DNA of 64,000 nucleotides from Labrys okinawensis (GCF_002982075.1 NZ_PUEJ01000006.1:397522-461521); one strand, 5' to 3'. Shown: positions 27,357 through 38,801, counted from the stretch's first letter. Numbers and translations: made by a program. The notes: generated by a model not told the origin, from the sequence alone.

Positions 27357-27497
27357 GGGGACTTTCTGGATTGTCGGGATCGCTGGGATGGGCCGATCGA
27401 GAACCGGCCGCGGCTGGGGGAATCGAGGATTGTCATCTCCGGCGGGGTCGAAGACCCTGGGAAGGGGATGACAGAGCGCTGATGTACGGACAGCTTC

Positions 27498-28259
27498 TCA
27501 CCGGAACAGCAGCGTCTCGAAGGCGGCGGAGATACCGGCGGCATCCCCGGAGAAATAGTCCGGATTGTGATCGCGGATGGAGGCGAGACTCCGGCGCAGG
27601 CCGTCGAGATGATGATCCATGGCGCGGCCGGCCTTCTCGGCGTCATGCGCCTCGATGGCATCGACAATGGCGCCGTGCTCCTCGACGACGCGCAGCATAC
27701 GCCCGGCCTCCGGCAGGGTCAGCCGGCGGTAACGGTCGAGCTGGGTCTTGACCTGTTGCACCATCTCCCAGGCGCCGGGCCGGCCCGCCGCCATGGCGAG
27801 GGCTGCGTGAAAAGCTTCGTCCGCTTCATGAAAGGCATTGATGTCGCCGGCCCCGAGGCTCTCGCGCTGGCGCTCGATCAGGCCGCGCAGCAGGGTGACG
27901 CTGCTGCCCCGAGCCTGATGGGCGGCGGCGCGCGCCGTGGCGTGCTCGACGGCCGAGCGCACGAAGATCGCATCCGGCAGGATGGCGGCGGGAATGCGGG
28001 CCACGCGCGTGGCCGACCGCGCTGCGATCTCGACCAGCCCCTCGTCGGCCAGACGCAGCAGCGCCTCGCGGACCGGCGTGCGGCTGACGGCATGCGCCGC
28101 CGCGACCTCGGCCTCGGCAATCTTCTCGCCAGGCAGCCTGATCATGGAGACGATCTCGTCCCGCAGCGCCCGATGCACGGCCGCCGCCGTCGTCATGCCC
28201 GGCTGAGCCGCAAGCGGCCTCCCGCCGGTACGATCCTGGAAATGGCCAAAGGCGCTCAT
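27498..28259 (-). CDS. GntR family (FadR/FCD) regulator, probable kdu repressor
   Basis: 253-residue regulator. The N-terminal winged helix (about 20-85; EIVSMIRLPGEKIAEAEVAAAHAVSRTPVREALLRLADEGLV) is followed by an FCD ligand domain (about 100-225) with its metal-type positions: DEAFHAALAMAAG, EEHGAIVDAIEAHD and MDHHLDGL. FCD regulators of this kind often respond to uronates or their catabolites, as KdgR/UxuR/ExuR types do. I take the ATG at 28259 because GGTGAG precedes it and a perfect palindrome lies just upstream; an ATG at 28271 would put the palindrome into the coding sequence. It is followed by kduI and kduD on the same strand. Confidence 0.9.
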   Translation of the reverse strand: MSAFGHFQDRTGGRPLAAQPGMTTAAAVHRALRDEIVSMIRLPGEKIAEAEVAAAHAVSRTPVREALLRLADEGLVEIAARSATRVARIPAAILPDAIFVRSAVEHATARAAAHQARGSSVTLLRGLIERQRESLGAGDINAFHEADEAFHAALAMAAGRPGAWEMVQQVKTQLDRYRRLTLPEAGRMLRVVEEHGAIVDAIEAHDAEKAGRAMDHHLDGLRRSLASIRDHNPDYFSGDAAGISAAFETLLFR

Positions 28260-28269
28260 CGCTCTCACC

Positions 28270-28289
28270 ATATCTGATATATCAGATAT
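28270..28289. promoter_or_regulatory. 20-bp perfect palindrome, likely GntR operator
   Basis: ATATCTGATATATCAGATAT is its own reverse complement over all 20 bases and ends 10 bases before the GntR start codon. FCD-type GntR proteins bind palindromes of about this size, so autoregulation, and repression of the kdu genes read through from here, is the simplest reading. I find no second good copy before kduI or kdgT. Confidence 0.75.
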
Positions 28290-28543
28290 CCTAGCTATTT
28301 TCGCAGGCGGCGTCAACGGCATGGACAGTCCCCCATAGGGGCGGGGTCCGCCATCGCCTTCCGGCACGACCTCAAACATGTTCCAGGTCGCAAGAACCGG
28401 CCGCGGCACAGCAGGAAAGGGGCGTTCTTTCCTCCTCGCCCTTGCCGTCTGCCTGGCAGGCCGAACGGCCTTGCACAGCCAGATCGCCGACGAGATCCTC
28501 GCCTTCCTGGCCCGCGTCCAGCCCTCGCGATAGGGGAAGTCCG

Positions 28544-30340
28544 CTAGACTCCGCCCGCCAAATCGCGGCGGGCGCGGTCCGCCGCTTCGGCATAGCGGCG
28601 CAGGGCGTGGGCTTCCGACAGGAGGCCGATGACATGGCCGGCCTCGTCCACCACCGCCAGCGCCTCGGCCTCGCAGCCCTCCATGCGCTCGGTCGCTTCC
28701 TTCAGCGTCATGCCCGCCGTCAGCACCTCGTCGCGATAGAGCGCGAGGTCCCCGACCGGACTGCCGCCATCCTGGTTCTCCGGGCTCACCTGGTAGGCAT
28801 CCGCGACCCGGATCAGCCCGGCGTAGCGGTTGGCGAGGGTGTCGACGGCCACGATGTAATGGGTGGTGCCGAGCGGATGGGCATTGCGGAAGACGACGAG
28901 CGAGGCGTCCTTGTCGACCGTCGGCGCCGGCTTGCGCATGACGCGGCCGACGGTGAGGTCGCGCGCCCAGCCGATGTCGTGGGCACTGCGGATCGCCTCG
29001 CCGCGCAGATGGAAGCGCCAGGTCGCGAAGGAATAGCCGAAGGTCTCGCGCACGGTGATGGAGGCGATGATCACCGCCAGCAGCACGGCGACGGTGAGCT
29101 GGAAGTCCCCGGTCATCTCCAGGACCAGGAAGCTCATGGTCAGCGGCCCGCCCATCACGGACGCCGCCAGGGCCGCCATGCCCGCAAGCGCGGCGGCATG
29201 GGGCGTCAGCCCGGCGGTGATCGAGAACAGATGGATGCCGCCGAGATAGAACTGCCCCACCAGCGCGCCCAGGAAGAGCGAGGCAAAGAACAGGCCGCCG
29301 CGAAAGCCCGAGCCGAGCGAGATGCAGGAGGCCATCGCCTTCAGCACGATCAGCCCGCCCAGCACCAGGAGCGGCAATTCGCTGCCGGCCAGCATCTTCA
29401 CCAGCGCGCCGTGCCCCGATGACAAGACCTGCGGCGTGATCAAGGCGAGCCCGCCGACCATCACTCCGCCGAGGCCCGGCATCAGCCAGATCGGCAGGGG
29501 CAGGCGGCGAAACCCCTTTTCCGTCATGGCGACGCCGAGCATCACTAGGATGGCGACGGCGGCGCTGAACAGGCCGAGTCCGACCAGGGCCGCAAAGGAG
29601 GAGGCCTGCGGTCGGAACCCGACATTGATGACGAAGGCGTAGGAATCGATCCCGAGCAGATGGGTGACGATGGTGCCGGCGATGGCTGCGGCGGCGACGG
29701 GCGCCAGATGCGAAACGGCATAGGTGCCGATGATGATCTCGAAGGCGTAGAAGGCGCCGGTCAGCGGCGCGCTGAAGGCGCCGGCAATGGCGCCGGCCGA
29801 ACCGCAGCCCACCAGCAGGCGCAGATCCGCGCGGCGCAGATGGAAGCCGAGGCCAAGCCGCGAGGCGATGCCGGAGCCGACCTGCGAATAGGCGGCCTCG
29901 AGCCCGACGGAGGCACCGAAGGCATTGGAGATCCAGGTCTGGATCACCACGATGATGCTGCCGGTGAGCGACAGGCGCCCGCCATGCAGGGCGTTGGCCT
30001 CGATCGGATCGACCGGGCGCGGCGAGCGGGTCCGCGCCAGAACCAGGTTGAACAGGCCGAGCAGCAGGCCGCCGAGCAGCGGCATCGAGACCGCCAGGAT
30101 CACCGGCAGGCCGAGAGTGCCGCTCAGCCGCTCCTCCGATTGCAGGCCGAAGAAGAGCTCATGCGCGAGCTGCGCGGTGGCGGCGACGCCGTAGACGGCC
30201 AAGCCGGCCAAGGCCCCGACCACGGCCGCGAGCGCCACCATGCCGCTCTCGCTGCGCCGCACCAGCAGGCGCATCCAGCCAGGGATGATCCGGTCGAAGG
30301 CAAGGTTGAGAGCTTGGCGGGAAAAACGCTGATTGGACAT
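28544..30340 (-). CDS. ClC family chloride channel/antiporter with CBS domains
   Basis: Inner-membrane ClC protein of 598 residues. The membrane part (about 30-435) has GASVGLEAAYSQVGSG, where the Glu corresponds to the gating glutamate of the GREGP motif, and LGSGFRGGLFFASLFLGA in the position of the GGxFxP loop. The GSGIP motif is not well conserved. Two CBS-like repeats follow (about 455-580; TVGRVMRKPAPTVDKDASL and LTAGMTLKEATERMEGC), which may bind nucleotides and regulate transport. Chloride/proton exchange or channel activity cannot be told apart by eye. No operon partner is close. Confidence 0.88.
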   Translation of the reverse strand: MSNQRFSRQALNLAFDRIIPGWMRLLVRRSESGMVALAAVVGALAGLAVYGVAATAQLAHELFFGLQSEERLSGTLGLPVILAVSMPLLGGLLLGLFNLVLARTRSPRPVDPIEANALHGGRLSLTGSIIVVIQTWISNAFGASVGLEAAYSQVGSGIASRLGLGFHLRRADLRLLVGCGSAGAIAGAFSAPLTGAFYAFEIIIGTYAVSHLAPVAAAAIAGTIVTHLLGIDSYAFVINVGFRPQASSFAALVGLGLFSAAVAILVMLGVAMTEKGFRRLPLPIWLMPGLGGVMVGGLALITPQVLSSGHGALVKMLAGSELPLLVLGGLIVLKAMASCISLGSGFRGGLFFASLFLGALVGQFYLGGIHLFSITAGLTPHAAALAGMAALAASVMGGPLTMSFLVLEMTGDFQLTVAVLLAVIIASITVRETFGYSFATWRFHLRGEAIRSAHDIGWARDLTVGRVMRKPAPTVDKDASLVVFRNAHPLGTTHYIVAVDTLANRYAGLIRVADAYQVSPENQDGGSPVGDLALYRDEVLTAGMTLKEATERMEGCEAEALAVVDEAGHVIGLLSEAHALRRYAEAADRARRDLAGGV

Positions 30341-30466
30341 GGCAAGCTGGCCCGCCTCCGTCGGAGGCAGGAGTAAGGGGAAGGCCGATCCATCCTGTGT
30401 AGACGCTTGCCGTGAACGGCAAAAGTCCGCAAGCGACGAAAATTGGCTCGATCGGGGCGGGGAGCG

Positions 30467-31204
30467 TTATTCCTGCCGGCCGGGGTCATCCACCACGCGC
30501 AGATCGGTCAGCAGCATTGCCACGCTGCCGTCGGCCGCCAGGCCGAACCAGGACGGATAGGCGCCATCGCCCCAGCCGCTCGAAAACAATACGAGGGCAT
30601 GGGCACCTCGGGAGACCGGCAGGGCGAAGGGTAGCCCGTGCTCCTTGCCATAGCTCTCGGCCTGGCGGATCCAATCGTCATCGAGGGCCTGCATCTGATC
30701 GGGGGGCAGGGCGACAATCTCCGCGCCAACGGCGGGATCAAGAAAGGCGCCGGTGCCCGCATCGACCGGGAAGCCGTAATATTCGTTCTTGCCGAGCTTG
30801 GCCGGGTCCTGCCCCGGCACCAAAGCCCGTTCCCAGGTCACGACCGGCGCCTGCGAGAATTCGACGCGCGCAAAGGCGATGCGATCGCCGAAACGCTTCG
30901 AACGCATGACCGCGATGCGTACGGGAAAGCGCCCCTTCGGCACGGCGCGAATGAAGGGCTTGGCCTCGATGAAGACGAAGGGATCGCAGGCCACGATCTG
31001 GCCCGTGGACACCGTGACCTCGCCGAGAACATGGCTGTCGAGCGGCACGGATGTCCCCTTGACCGTCCCCGTCGCGCCGGGCCGGAAAGCCGCTTCGAAG
31101 CGGGCGGCATCCGGGCGCAACGGCCCGTCATCCGCCCGTGACGGGGCGGCGGTGCCGAAGCAGCAAGCCAGCGCGGCAAGAAATGCCCACCGGATTCCCG
31201 GCAC
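30467..31204 (-). CDS. DUF4241 family protein with signal peptide
   Basis: 245-residue protein with a predicted signal peptide (MPGIRWAFLAALACCFGTA, cleavage near SRA-DD). The segment GQIVACDPFVFIEAKPF, then PKGRFPVRIAVMR and later GDGAYPSWFGLAADG, match the DUF4241 pattern; the function of this domain is not known to me. Most proteins of this family that I know of lack an export signal, so a periplasmic member is worth noting. Its start lies 5 bases after the acs stop, on the same strand, so it may be co-transcribed with acs. Confidence 0.75.
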   Translation of the reverse strand: MPGIRWAFLAALACCFGTAAPSRADDGPLRPDAARFEAAFRPGATGTVKGTSVPLDSHVLGEVTVSTGQIVACDPFVFIEAKPFIRAVPKGRFPVRIAVMRSKRFGDRIAFARVEFSQAPVVTWERALVPGQDPAKLGKNEYYGFPVDAGTGAFLDPAVGAEIVALPPDQMQALDDDWIRQAESYGKEHGLPFALPVSRGAHALVLFSSGWGDGAYPSWFGLAADGSVAMLLTDLRVVDDPGRQE

Positions 31205-31209
31205 CGGTC

Positions 31210-33156
<1,947 letters not shown>

Positions 33157-33500
33157 GCCTTCCTCCCATCGGCCGGGGTCGTGCCGCGGCCTTCCAACGC
33201 GCACCGGCTTTAAAACCGGCGTTTCCTCGAGAGCACGGCGCGTTTTAGCCAAACGCCCTTCTCTCCAGCTCCTTGTTTCAAGCCTATCCGATGGATCGGC
33301 CCGGGCGTCTTTGCGATTCCGCAAAAATCGCAAAACGCTTTGTTAGAACGCTTATGACAAAGCGCCTGCGCAGGGCAAGTCCCCGCGCGCTCCAGCCGAT
33401 ACTGCGACATGCCTGTCATTGCTTGGCCGCGCGCGGTATAGTGACTGCTGAACTTACGATGCCACCGCTTAATACCATCCCGCCAAGAAAGGATGCGGCC
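33157..33500. other. intergenic region between divergent acs and methyltransferase
   Basis: 344 bases that must hold the promoters of acs (leftward) and of the methyltransferase (rightward). Apart from the inverted repeat at 33311-33333 nothing can be marked. AAAGGATG just before 33501 serves as ribosome binding site for the rightward gene. No small gene is supported. Confidence 0.5.
33311..33333. promoter_or_regulatory. inverted repeat TTGCGAT/ATCGCAA upstream of acs
   Basis: TTGCGAT at 33311-33317 and ATCGCAA at 33327-33333 are exact complements around a 9-base spacer that contains another GCAAAA. TTTGC/GCAAA-type repeats are known targets of short-chain acyl-CoA metabolism regulators (ScfR/RamB-type) in other bacteria, so this is a candidate acs operator. 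The link is inference. Confidence 0.4.
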
Positions 33501-34328
33501 ATGGACATCGAAGGCGCCGTCGCCAGCCATTACACGCAAGGTTCGCTCGAACGCACGCTGTTTGCGGCACTGGAGGCCGCCGGCAAGGATCCCGACCGCC
33601 TCACCACCGGCGATCTCGCCGGCATCGACGAGTTCCATCTCGGCTGGGCGGCCGCCACCGAGGAACTCGCCGAAGATCTCGGTTTCACCCATGCCATGCA
33701 TGTGCTCGATGTCGGCTCGGGCATCGGCGGGCCGGCAAGGCATCTGGCGCAGGCGCTCGGCTGCAGCGTCACCGGTATCGACCTCACGGCCGAATTCGTC
33801 ACCGTGGCGGAAGCGGTGACCCGGCGCTGCCATCTGTCCGGGCGGGTCTCCTTCGTGCAGGGCAGCGCCCTCGCGCTGCCCTTCGAGACCGCGAGCTTCG
33901 ACGGCGCCACCCTGTTCCATGTCGGCATGAACATCGCCGACAAGGACACGCTCTTCCGCGAGATACGCCGGGTTCTCAGGCCGGGAGCGCGCGTCGGCGT
34001 CTACGACATCATGCACCAGGGCAAGGGCGAACTGCCTTTCCCGATGCCCTGGGCGATGACCTCGGCCACCAGCTTCGTCGAACCGCCGAGCCGCTACCGC
34101 CAGGCCCTGGCCCAGGCCGGCTTCAGCCTGGAGCTCGAGCGCAGCCATCGCGACCTTGCGCTCAGGCTCGGCCGCGAGATGAAGGAGAAGGTGGCCCGCG
34201 AGGGCCCGTCGCCGCTCGGTCCCCAGGTGCTGATGGGCGAGAACGCTCCCCTGCGCATCGGCAATGTCATGTCGGCCCTCGCCGACGGGCTGATCGCCCC
34301 CATCGAGATGATCGCGCGGGCCGCCTGA
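33501..34328 (+). CDS. class I SAM-dependent methyltransferase (UbiE/Coq5-like)
   Basis: 275-residue methyltransferase. Motif I is VLDVGSGIGGPARHLA, followed by acidic VTGIDLTAEFV; RVSFVQGSALALPF and LREIRRVLRPGARVGVYDIM complete the fold. It resembles sarcosine/dimethylglycine-type and phytol-quinone methyltransferases, and DIMHQGKGELPFPMPW follows as in those families, but the substrate cannot be assigned. The ATG at 33501 is preceded by AAAGGA. It is convergent with the RND pump genes and divergent from acs. Confidence 0.8.
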   Translation: MDIEGAVASHYTQGSLERTLFAALEAAGKDPDRLTTGDLAGIDEFHLGWAAATEELAEDLGFTHAMHVLDVGSGIGGPARHLAQALGCSVTGIDLTAEFVTVAEAVTRRCHLSGRVSFVQGSALALPFETASFDGATLFHVGMNIADKDTLFREIRRVLRPGARVGVYDIMHQGKGELPFPMPWAMTSATSFVEPPSRYRQALAQAGFSLELERSHRDLALRLGREMKEKVAREGPSPLGPQVLMGENAPLRIGNVMSALADGLIAPIEMIARAA

Positions 34329-34401
34329 CATCGATTTTTCCTGGGAGGGCAGGCGAGGATGTGCTCCCCCAGGAACGTCCTTTGCCCAGGGGTGCGGCTC
34401 C

Positions 34402-37400
34402 TCACCGCATCGCCACCGCCCGCGGTTCGGGCAGGACCAGATCCTGGTCTTCCCCCGGCTCTGCAGCCAGGAGGGTTTCCGGCGACTCGGCCGGCTCCTC
34501 CGCATCGCGGCCGCTTCTCAGCCATTTCGAAAAGCCGTCGAGATAGAGATAGATCACCGGCGTGGTGAACAGGGTCAGCACCTGGCTGACGATCAGGCCG
34601 CCCACCATGGCATAGCCGAGAGGCTGGCGGATCTCCGAGCCGGTGCCGGAGCCCAGCATCAGCGGCACGCCGCCGAGCAGGGCCGCCATGGTGGTCATCA
34701 GGATCGGCCGGAAGCGCAGGAGGCAGGCCCGGCGTATCGCCTCCACCGCGCTCATGCGGTGATCGCGCTCGGCGACGATGGCGAAATCGACCAGCATGAT
34801 GCCGTTCTTCTTGACGATGCCGATCAGCAGGATGACCCCGATCAGGGCGATCAGGCTGAAGTCGAAATGGAACAGCAGCAGCGTCGCCAGCGCCCCCACC
34901 CCCGCCGAGGGCAGGGTCGAGAGGATGGTGAGGGGGTGGATGAAGCTCTCATAGAGGATGCCGAGGATCAGGTAGACCACCACCAGGGCCGCGACGATCA
35001 GCATCGGCACCGAGGCGAGCGAGTCCTGGAAGGCCTGCGCCGTGCCCTGGAAGGTCGAGCCGATGGTGGCCGGCAGCTCCATGCGCTTTTCCAGAGCCTC
35101 GATGGCGGCCGTGGCCTGCCCGAGCGCCACGCCGGGCGCCAGGTTGAAGGAGATCGTCACCGCCGGGAATTGCCCCTGATGGTTGATGGCCAGCGGGCGG
35201 ACGGGATCGGTGCTCCATTTCGCAAAGGCCGAGAGCGGCACCTCGCCGCCGGTAGTCGGCGAGCGCAGATAGATCTGCTGCAGCGTCGCCGTGCTCTTCT
35301 GCAGGGAAGGCAGCACCTCCAGGATGACGTAATAGGTCGAGAGCTGGGTCGAGAATTGCGCGATCTGGCGCTGGCCGAAGGCATCATAGAGCGTGGCGTC
35401 GATGATGTCGGGCGTCAGCCCGTAGCGGGCGGCCTGGTCGCGGTCGATCGACAGGGTCAGCGTGGTGCCGGATGCCTGCTGGTCGGAGGCGACGTCGCGC
35501 AGCTCCGGCATCGTCTTCATGGCTTCCAGGAGCTTGGGCGCCCACTGGTTGAGCTGGTCGATGTCGGTGCCCTGCAGGGTGAACTGGAACTGCGTGCGCG
35601 AGGGCCGGCCGCCGAGGCGCACATCCTGGGCCGATTGCAGATAGAGCCGCGCGCCTTCGACCGCAGCGGTCTGGCGCTGCAGGCGGCGGATCACTTGGTC
35701 GGCCGAGGCGCTGCGCTCGTCGCGCGGCTTGAGCGTGATATACATGGTGCCGTCATTGAGGGTGTTGCCGTTGCCGCCCATGCGCATCGCCATATGGGCG
35801 ATGGCCGGGTCCTTCAGCACGATGGCGCCCAGCTCCTCCATATGGCGGGCCATGTCGGCCACGGACGTATCCTGCGCCGCCTCGACGACGCCGGTGATCA
35901 GGCCGGTATCCTGCTGCGGGAAGAAGCCCTTGGGGATGATCACGAACAGATAGCCGGACAAGGCCACCGTGGCGAAGAAGGTCAGCAAGGTGAGGAAGCG
36001 GAAGCGCAGCACGAGGTCGAGGCCGCGTTCATAGGTGTTCACCATGGCTTCGAAGAAGGACTCGCTGAGCTTGTAGAGCCTGCCGTGACGCTCCTCGTGA
36101 ATCGGCTTGAGGAAGCGCGAGGCCATCATCGGCGTCAGGGTCAGCGAGACGAAGGCCGAGACCACGATGGTCATGGCCAGGGTGATCGCAAATTCGCGGA
36201 ACAGCCGCCCGATGATGCCACTCATCAGAAGGAGTGGAATCAGCACCGCGATCAGCGAGATGCTGATCGACAGGATGGTGAAGCCGATCTCGCCGGCCCC
36301 CTTGAGGGCAGCGGCCATCGGCTTCTCGCCCTCCTCGATGTGGCGGGTGATGTTCTCCAGCATGACGATGGCGTCATCGACCACGAAGCCTACCGCGATG
36401 GTCAGCGCCATCAGCGAGAGATTGTCGAGGCTGTAGCCTGCCAGCCACATCAGGGCGCAGGCGCCCAGCAGGGCCAGGGGCACGGTGATGGAGGGGATTA
36501 CCGTGGCCCATACGCTGCGCAGGAAGACGAAGATCACCATGACGACGAGGCCGATGGTGAGCAGCAACGTGAACTGCACGTCCTTCACGGCGGCGCGGAT
36601 GGTCTGGGTGCGGTCCGACAGCACGGAGATCTTGATGGCGGGCGAAATGCCCGCCTCCAGGCGGGGCAGCACCTTCATGACATTGTCGACGGTGTCGATG
36701 ACGTTGGCGCCGGGCTGCTTGAAGATCACCAGGAAGACGCCGCGCTTGCCGTCGGCCCAGCCGGCCTGGGTGTCGTCCTGAGGCGCGCTCACCGCCTGCC
36801 CGATGTCGCGCACACGCACGGGACTGCCATTGCGGTAGGCGATGATGACGTCGTTCCAGTCCTTGGCGTCGGTGAGCTGGTCGTTGGCATAGATGGTGTA
36901 GGAGCGGGTGGCGCCGTTGAAGGTGCCCTTGGGATTGTTGACGGTGGTGACAGCGAGCGGCGTTCGCACGTCCTCCAGCGACAATCCCTTGGCCACCAGC
37001 TTGGCCGGATCGACCTGGACCCGGATCGACGGGGTCTGCTGGCCGCCGACATTGACCTGGCCCACACCGCCGATCTGGCTGATGGCCTGAGCCAGCTTGG
37101 TGAGCGCCTGATCGGAAACCTCGGTCAGCGGCAGCGTGTCGGAGGTGGCGCCGAGCAGGAGGATAGGGGAATCGGCCGGGTTGACCTTCCGATAGGTCGG
37201 CGGGCTCGGCAGGTTCTTGGGCAATTGCCCATTGGCGGCATTGATGGCCGCCAGCACGTCCGCGCCGGCGCCGTCGATATTGCGGGACAGGTCGAACTGC
37301 AGGGTGATCTGGGTCGAGCTCGTCTGGCTCGACGAGGTCATCTCCGAAATGCCGGGGATCAGCGAAAACTGCGTCTCCAAAGGCTGGGCCACCGACGAGG

Positions 37401-37581
37401 CCATGGTGGCGGGGTCGGCGCCGGGCAGGCTGGCGGAGACCTGGATGGTCGGGAAATCCACTTCCGGCAGCGGCGCCACCGGCAATTGGGGATAGGCGAT
37501 GATGCCCACGAACAGGATACCCACCATCAACAGCGTGGTGGCGACCGGATAACGGATGAAGGGGGTCGAGATGCCGGGCAT
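34402..37581 (-). CDS. RND efflux transporter permease (MdtB/MuxB-like HAE1)
   Basis: Inner-membrane multidrug efflux pump of 1059 residues, typical length. It starts TPFIRYPVATTLLMVGILFVGI and contains the proton-relay pair in VGFVVDDAIVMLEN. The large periplasmic loops lie in the usual places and the second half repeats the membrane unit (LIALIGVILLIGIVKKNGIMLVDFA). The MdtB/MuxB-like flavour comes from PLPEVDFPTIQVSASLPGADP. The upstream adaptor gene ends 2 bases before its start. Only one permease is present, unlike MdtABC or MuxABC with two, and no outer-membrane channel gene is adjacent, so a TolC-like partner elsewhere is expected. Confidence 0.93.
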   Translation of the reverse strand: MPGISTPFIRYPVATTLLMVGILFVGIIAYPQLPVAPLPEVDFPTIQVSASLPGADPATMASSVAQPLETQFSLIPGISEMTSSSQTSSTQITLQFDLSRNIDGAGADVLAAINAANGQLPKNLPSPPTYRKVNPADSPILLLGATSDTLPLTEVSDQALTKLAQAISQIGGVGQVNVGGQQTPSIRVQVDPAKLVAKGLSLEDVRTPLAVTTVNNPKGTFNGATRSYTIYANDQLTDAKDWNDVIIAYRNGSPVRVRDIGQAVSAPQDDTQAGWADGKRGVFLVIFKQPGANVIDTVDNVMKVLPRLEAGISPAIKISVLSDRTQTIRAAVKDVQFTLLLTIGLVVMVIFVFLRSVWATVIPSITVPLALLGACALMWLAGYSLDNLSLMALTIAVGFVVDDAIVMLENITRHIEEGEKPMAAALKGAGEIGFTILSISISLIAVLIPLLLMSGIIGRLFREFAITLAMTIVVSAFVSLTLTPMMASRFLKPIHEERHGRLYKLSESFFEAMVNTYERGLDLVLRFRFLTLLTFFATVALSGYLFVIIPKGFFPQQDTGLITGVVEAAQDTSVADMARHMEELGAIVLKDPAIAHMAMRMGGNGNTLNDGTMYITLKPRDERSASADQVIRRLQRQTAAVEGARLYLQSAQDVRLGGRPSRTQFQFTLQGTDIDQLNQWAPKLLEAMKTMPELRDVASDQQASGTTLTLSIDRDQAARYGLTPDIIDATLYDAFGQRQIAQFSTQLSTYYVILEVLPSLQKSTATLQQIYLRSPTTGGEVPLSAFAKWSTDPVRPLAINHQGQFPAVTISFNLAPGVALGQATAAIEALEKRMELPATIGSTFQGTAQAFQDSLASVPMLIVAALVVVYLILGILYESFIHPLTILSTLPSAGVGALATLLLFHFDFSLIALIGVILLIGIVKKNGIMLVDFAIVAERDHRMSAVEAIRRACLLRFRPILMTTMAALLGGVPLMLGSGTGSEIRQPLGYAMVGGLIVSQVLTLFTTPVIYLYLDGFSKWLRSGRDAEEPAESPETLLAAEPGEDQDLVLPEPRAVAMR

Positions 37582-37583
37582 GA

Positions 37584-38801
37584 TCAGTCTGCCTTCCCAG
37601 TAGGATTGGTGCCCGCCTGCGGCGCGGCCTGCGCGGCGACCTTCCCATCGGCTGAGGCCAGCGGCCGGGCCTCGACCTCCGCCCCGTTCTGCAGGCGTGC
37701 CTGGCCGGAGACCACCACCTTCTGCCCGGCGGACAGGCCCTGGCTGACCACGGCACGGCCATTGCCGCTCATGCTCACCTGGATCGGCGTCGCCACGGCC
37801 TTGCCGTCGTCGCCGATCACATAGGCGAAGAGGCCGGATGGCCCGTGCTGGACGGCATCCTCGGGCACCACCAGGACCTGCTTGAGCGTGTCGACCAGCA
37901 GGCGGGTGTCGACCGACAGGCCGGGCCAGAGCGCATTGTCGGCATTGTCGAAGCGCGCCTTCAGGCTGATCGTGCCCGTCGCCTGGTTGACGGTGTTGTC
38001 GATCACCGCCAGCGTGCCGTGGGAAAGGACGGTCTGGCCATCGGAGCTCAGGGCCACGACCGGGGCCGGCCCGTGATCGAAGGCTTTCGCGATGGCCGGC
38101 AGCAGATCCTGAGGTTCGGTGAACTGCACGGCGATAGGCTGAAGCTGAGCGATGGTGACGATGCCGTTCTGGTCGGCGGCATGCACGATGTTGCCCGGAT
38201 CGATCTGCCGGAAGCCGGTGCGGCCGGTGAAGGGCGCCTTGATGGTGGTGTAGTCGAGATTGGTCCGGGCATTGGCGATGGCCGCGTCATCGCCCTGGAT
38301 CTGCGCCTTGACCTGGTCGACCAAGGCCTGCTGGGTGTCCACGGCCTGCTGCGACTCGAAGCTCTTCTGGGCGAGATTCTGGAAGCGCTGCAGGTTCAGC
38401 TGGTCGTTCCTGAGGCTGGCCTCGTCCTGGGCCTTCTTGGCGATGGCCTGGTCCAGCGCGGCCTGATAGGGACGCTTGTCGATCTCCACCAGGGCATCGC
38501 CCTGCTTGACAATCTGCCCCTGCTTGAAGAACACCCTGGTGATCTCGCCGTCGACCCGGCTTCTCACCGTCACCGTCTTGAAGGGTGAGACCGTGCCCAG
38601 GCCCTCGACCTCGACCGGATAGTCGGCTTTCGCCGCCGTTGCGAAGGTCACCGGCACTTTGGCGGCGGGCGCGGCCTGGGCCTCGGTCGCCGGGGCAGCC
38701 TGGGCAAGGTGGCGCCAGGCCGCATAGCTTGCCAGGCCGACCATCAGGATTGCCAGCCCGGCGGGCCAGCGGCGGAGCCTGCGTTCACGTTCGATATTCA
38801 T
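37584..38801 (-). CDS. RND efflux periplasmic adaptor subunit
   Basis: Membrane-fusion protein of 405 residues with an N-terminal anchor (RWPAGLAILMVGLASYAAW). The lipoyl half-motifs are VEVEGLGTVSPFKTVTVRSRVDGEI and TTIKAPFTGRTGFRQIDPGNIV, with a coiled-coil hairpin (about 130-190) between them rich in Gln and Ala. It couples the RND permease to an outer-membrane channel. I prefer the ATG at 38801 (MNIERERR); eleven extra codons upstream are possible. The C-terminal tail is Ala/Gln/Pro-rich and probably disordered. Confidence 0.92.
   Translation of the reverse strand: MNIERERRLRRWPAGLAILMVGLASYAAWRHLAQAAPATEAQAAPAAKVPVTFATAAKADYPVEVEGLGTVSPFKTVTVRSRVDGEITRVFFKQGQIVKQGDALVEIDKRPYQAALDQAIAKKAQDEASLRNDQLNLQRFQNLAQKSFESQQAVDTQQALVDQVKAQIQGDDAAIANARTNLDYTTIKAPFTGRTGFRQIDPGNIVHAADQNGIVTIAQLQPIAVQFTEPQDLLPAIAKAFDHGPAPVVALSSDGQTVLSHGTLAVIDNTVNQATGTISLKARFDNADNALWPGLSVDTRLLVDTLKQVLVVPEDAVQHGPSGLFAYVIGDDGKAVATPIQVSMSGNGRAVVSQGLSAGQKVVVSGQARLQNGAEVEARPLASADGKVAAQAAPQAGTNPTGKAD

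Noticed and set aside
34759..37824. A 1021-codon plus-strand frame opposite the RND pump
   Set aside because: It is the antisense of a clear RND permease. The product is a monotonous mix of Arg, Asp, Gln, His and Gly as expected for an antisense frame in GC-rich DNA, with no domain.
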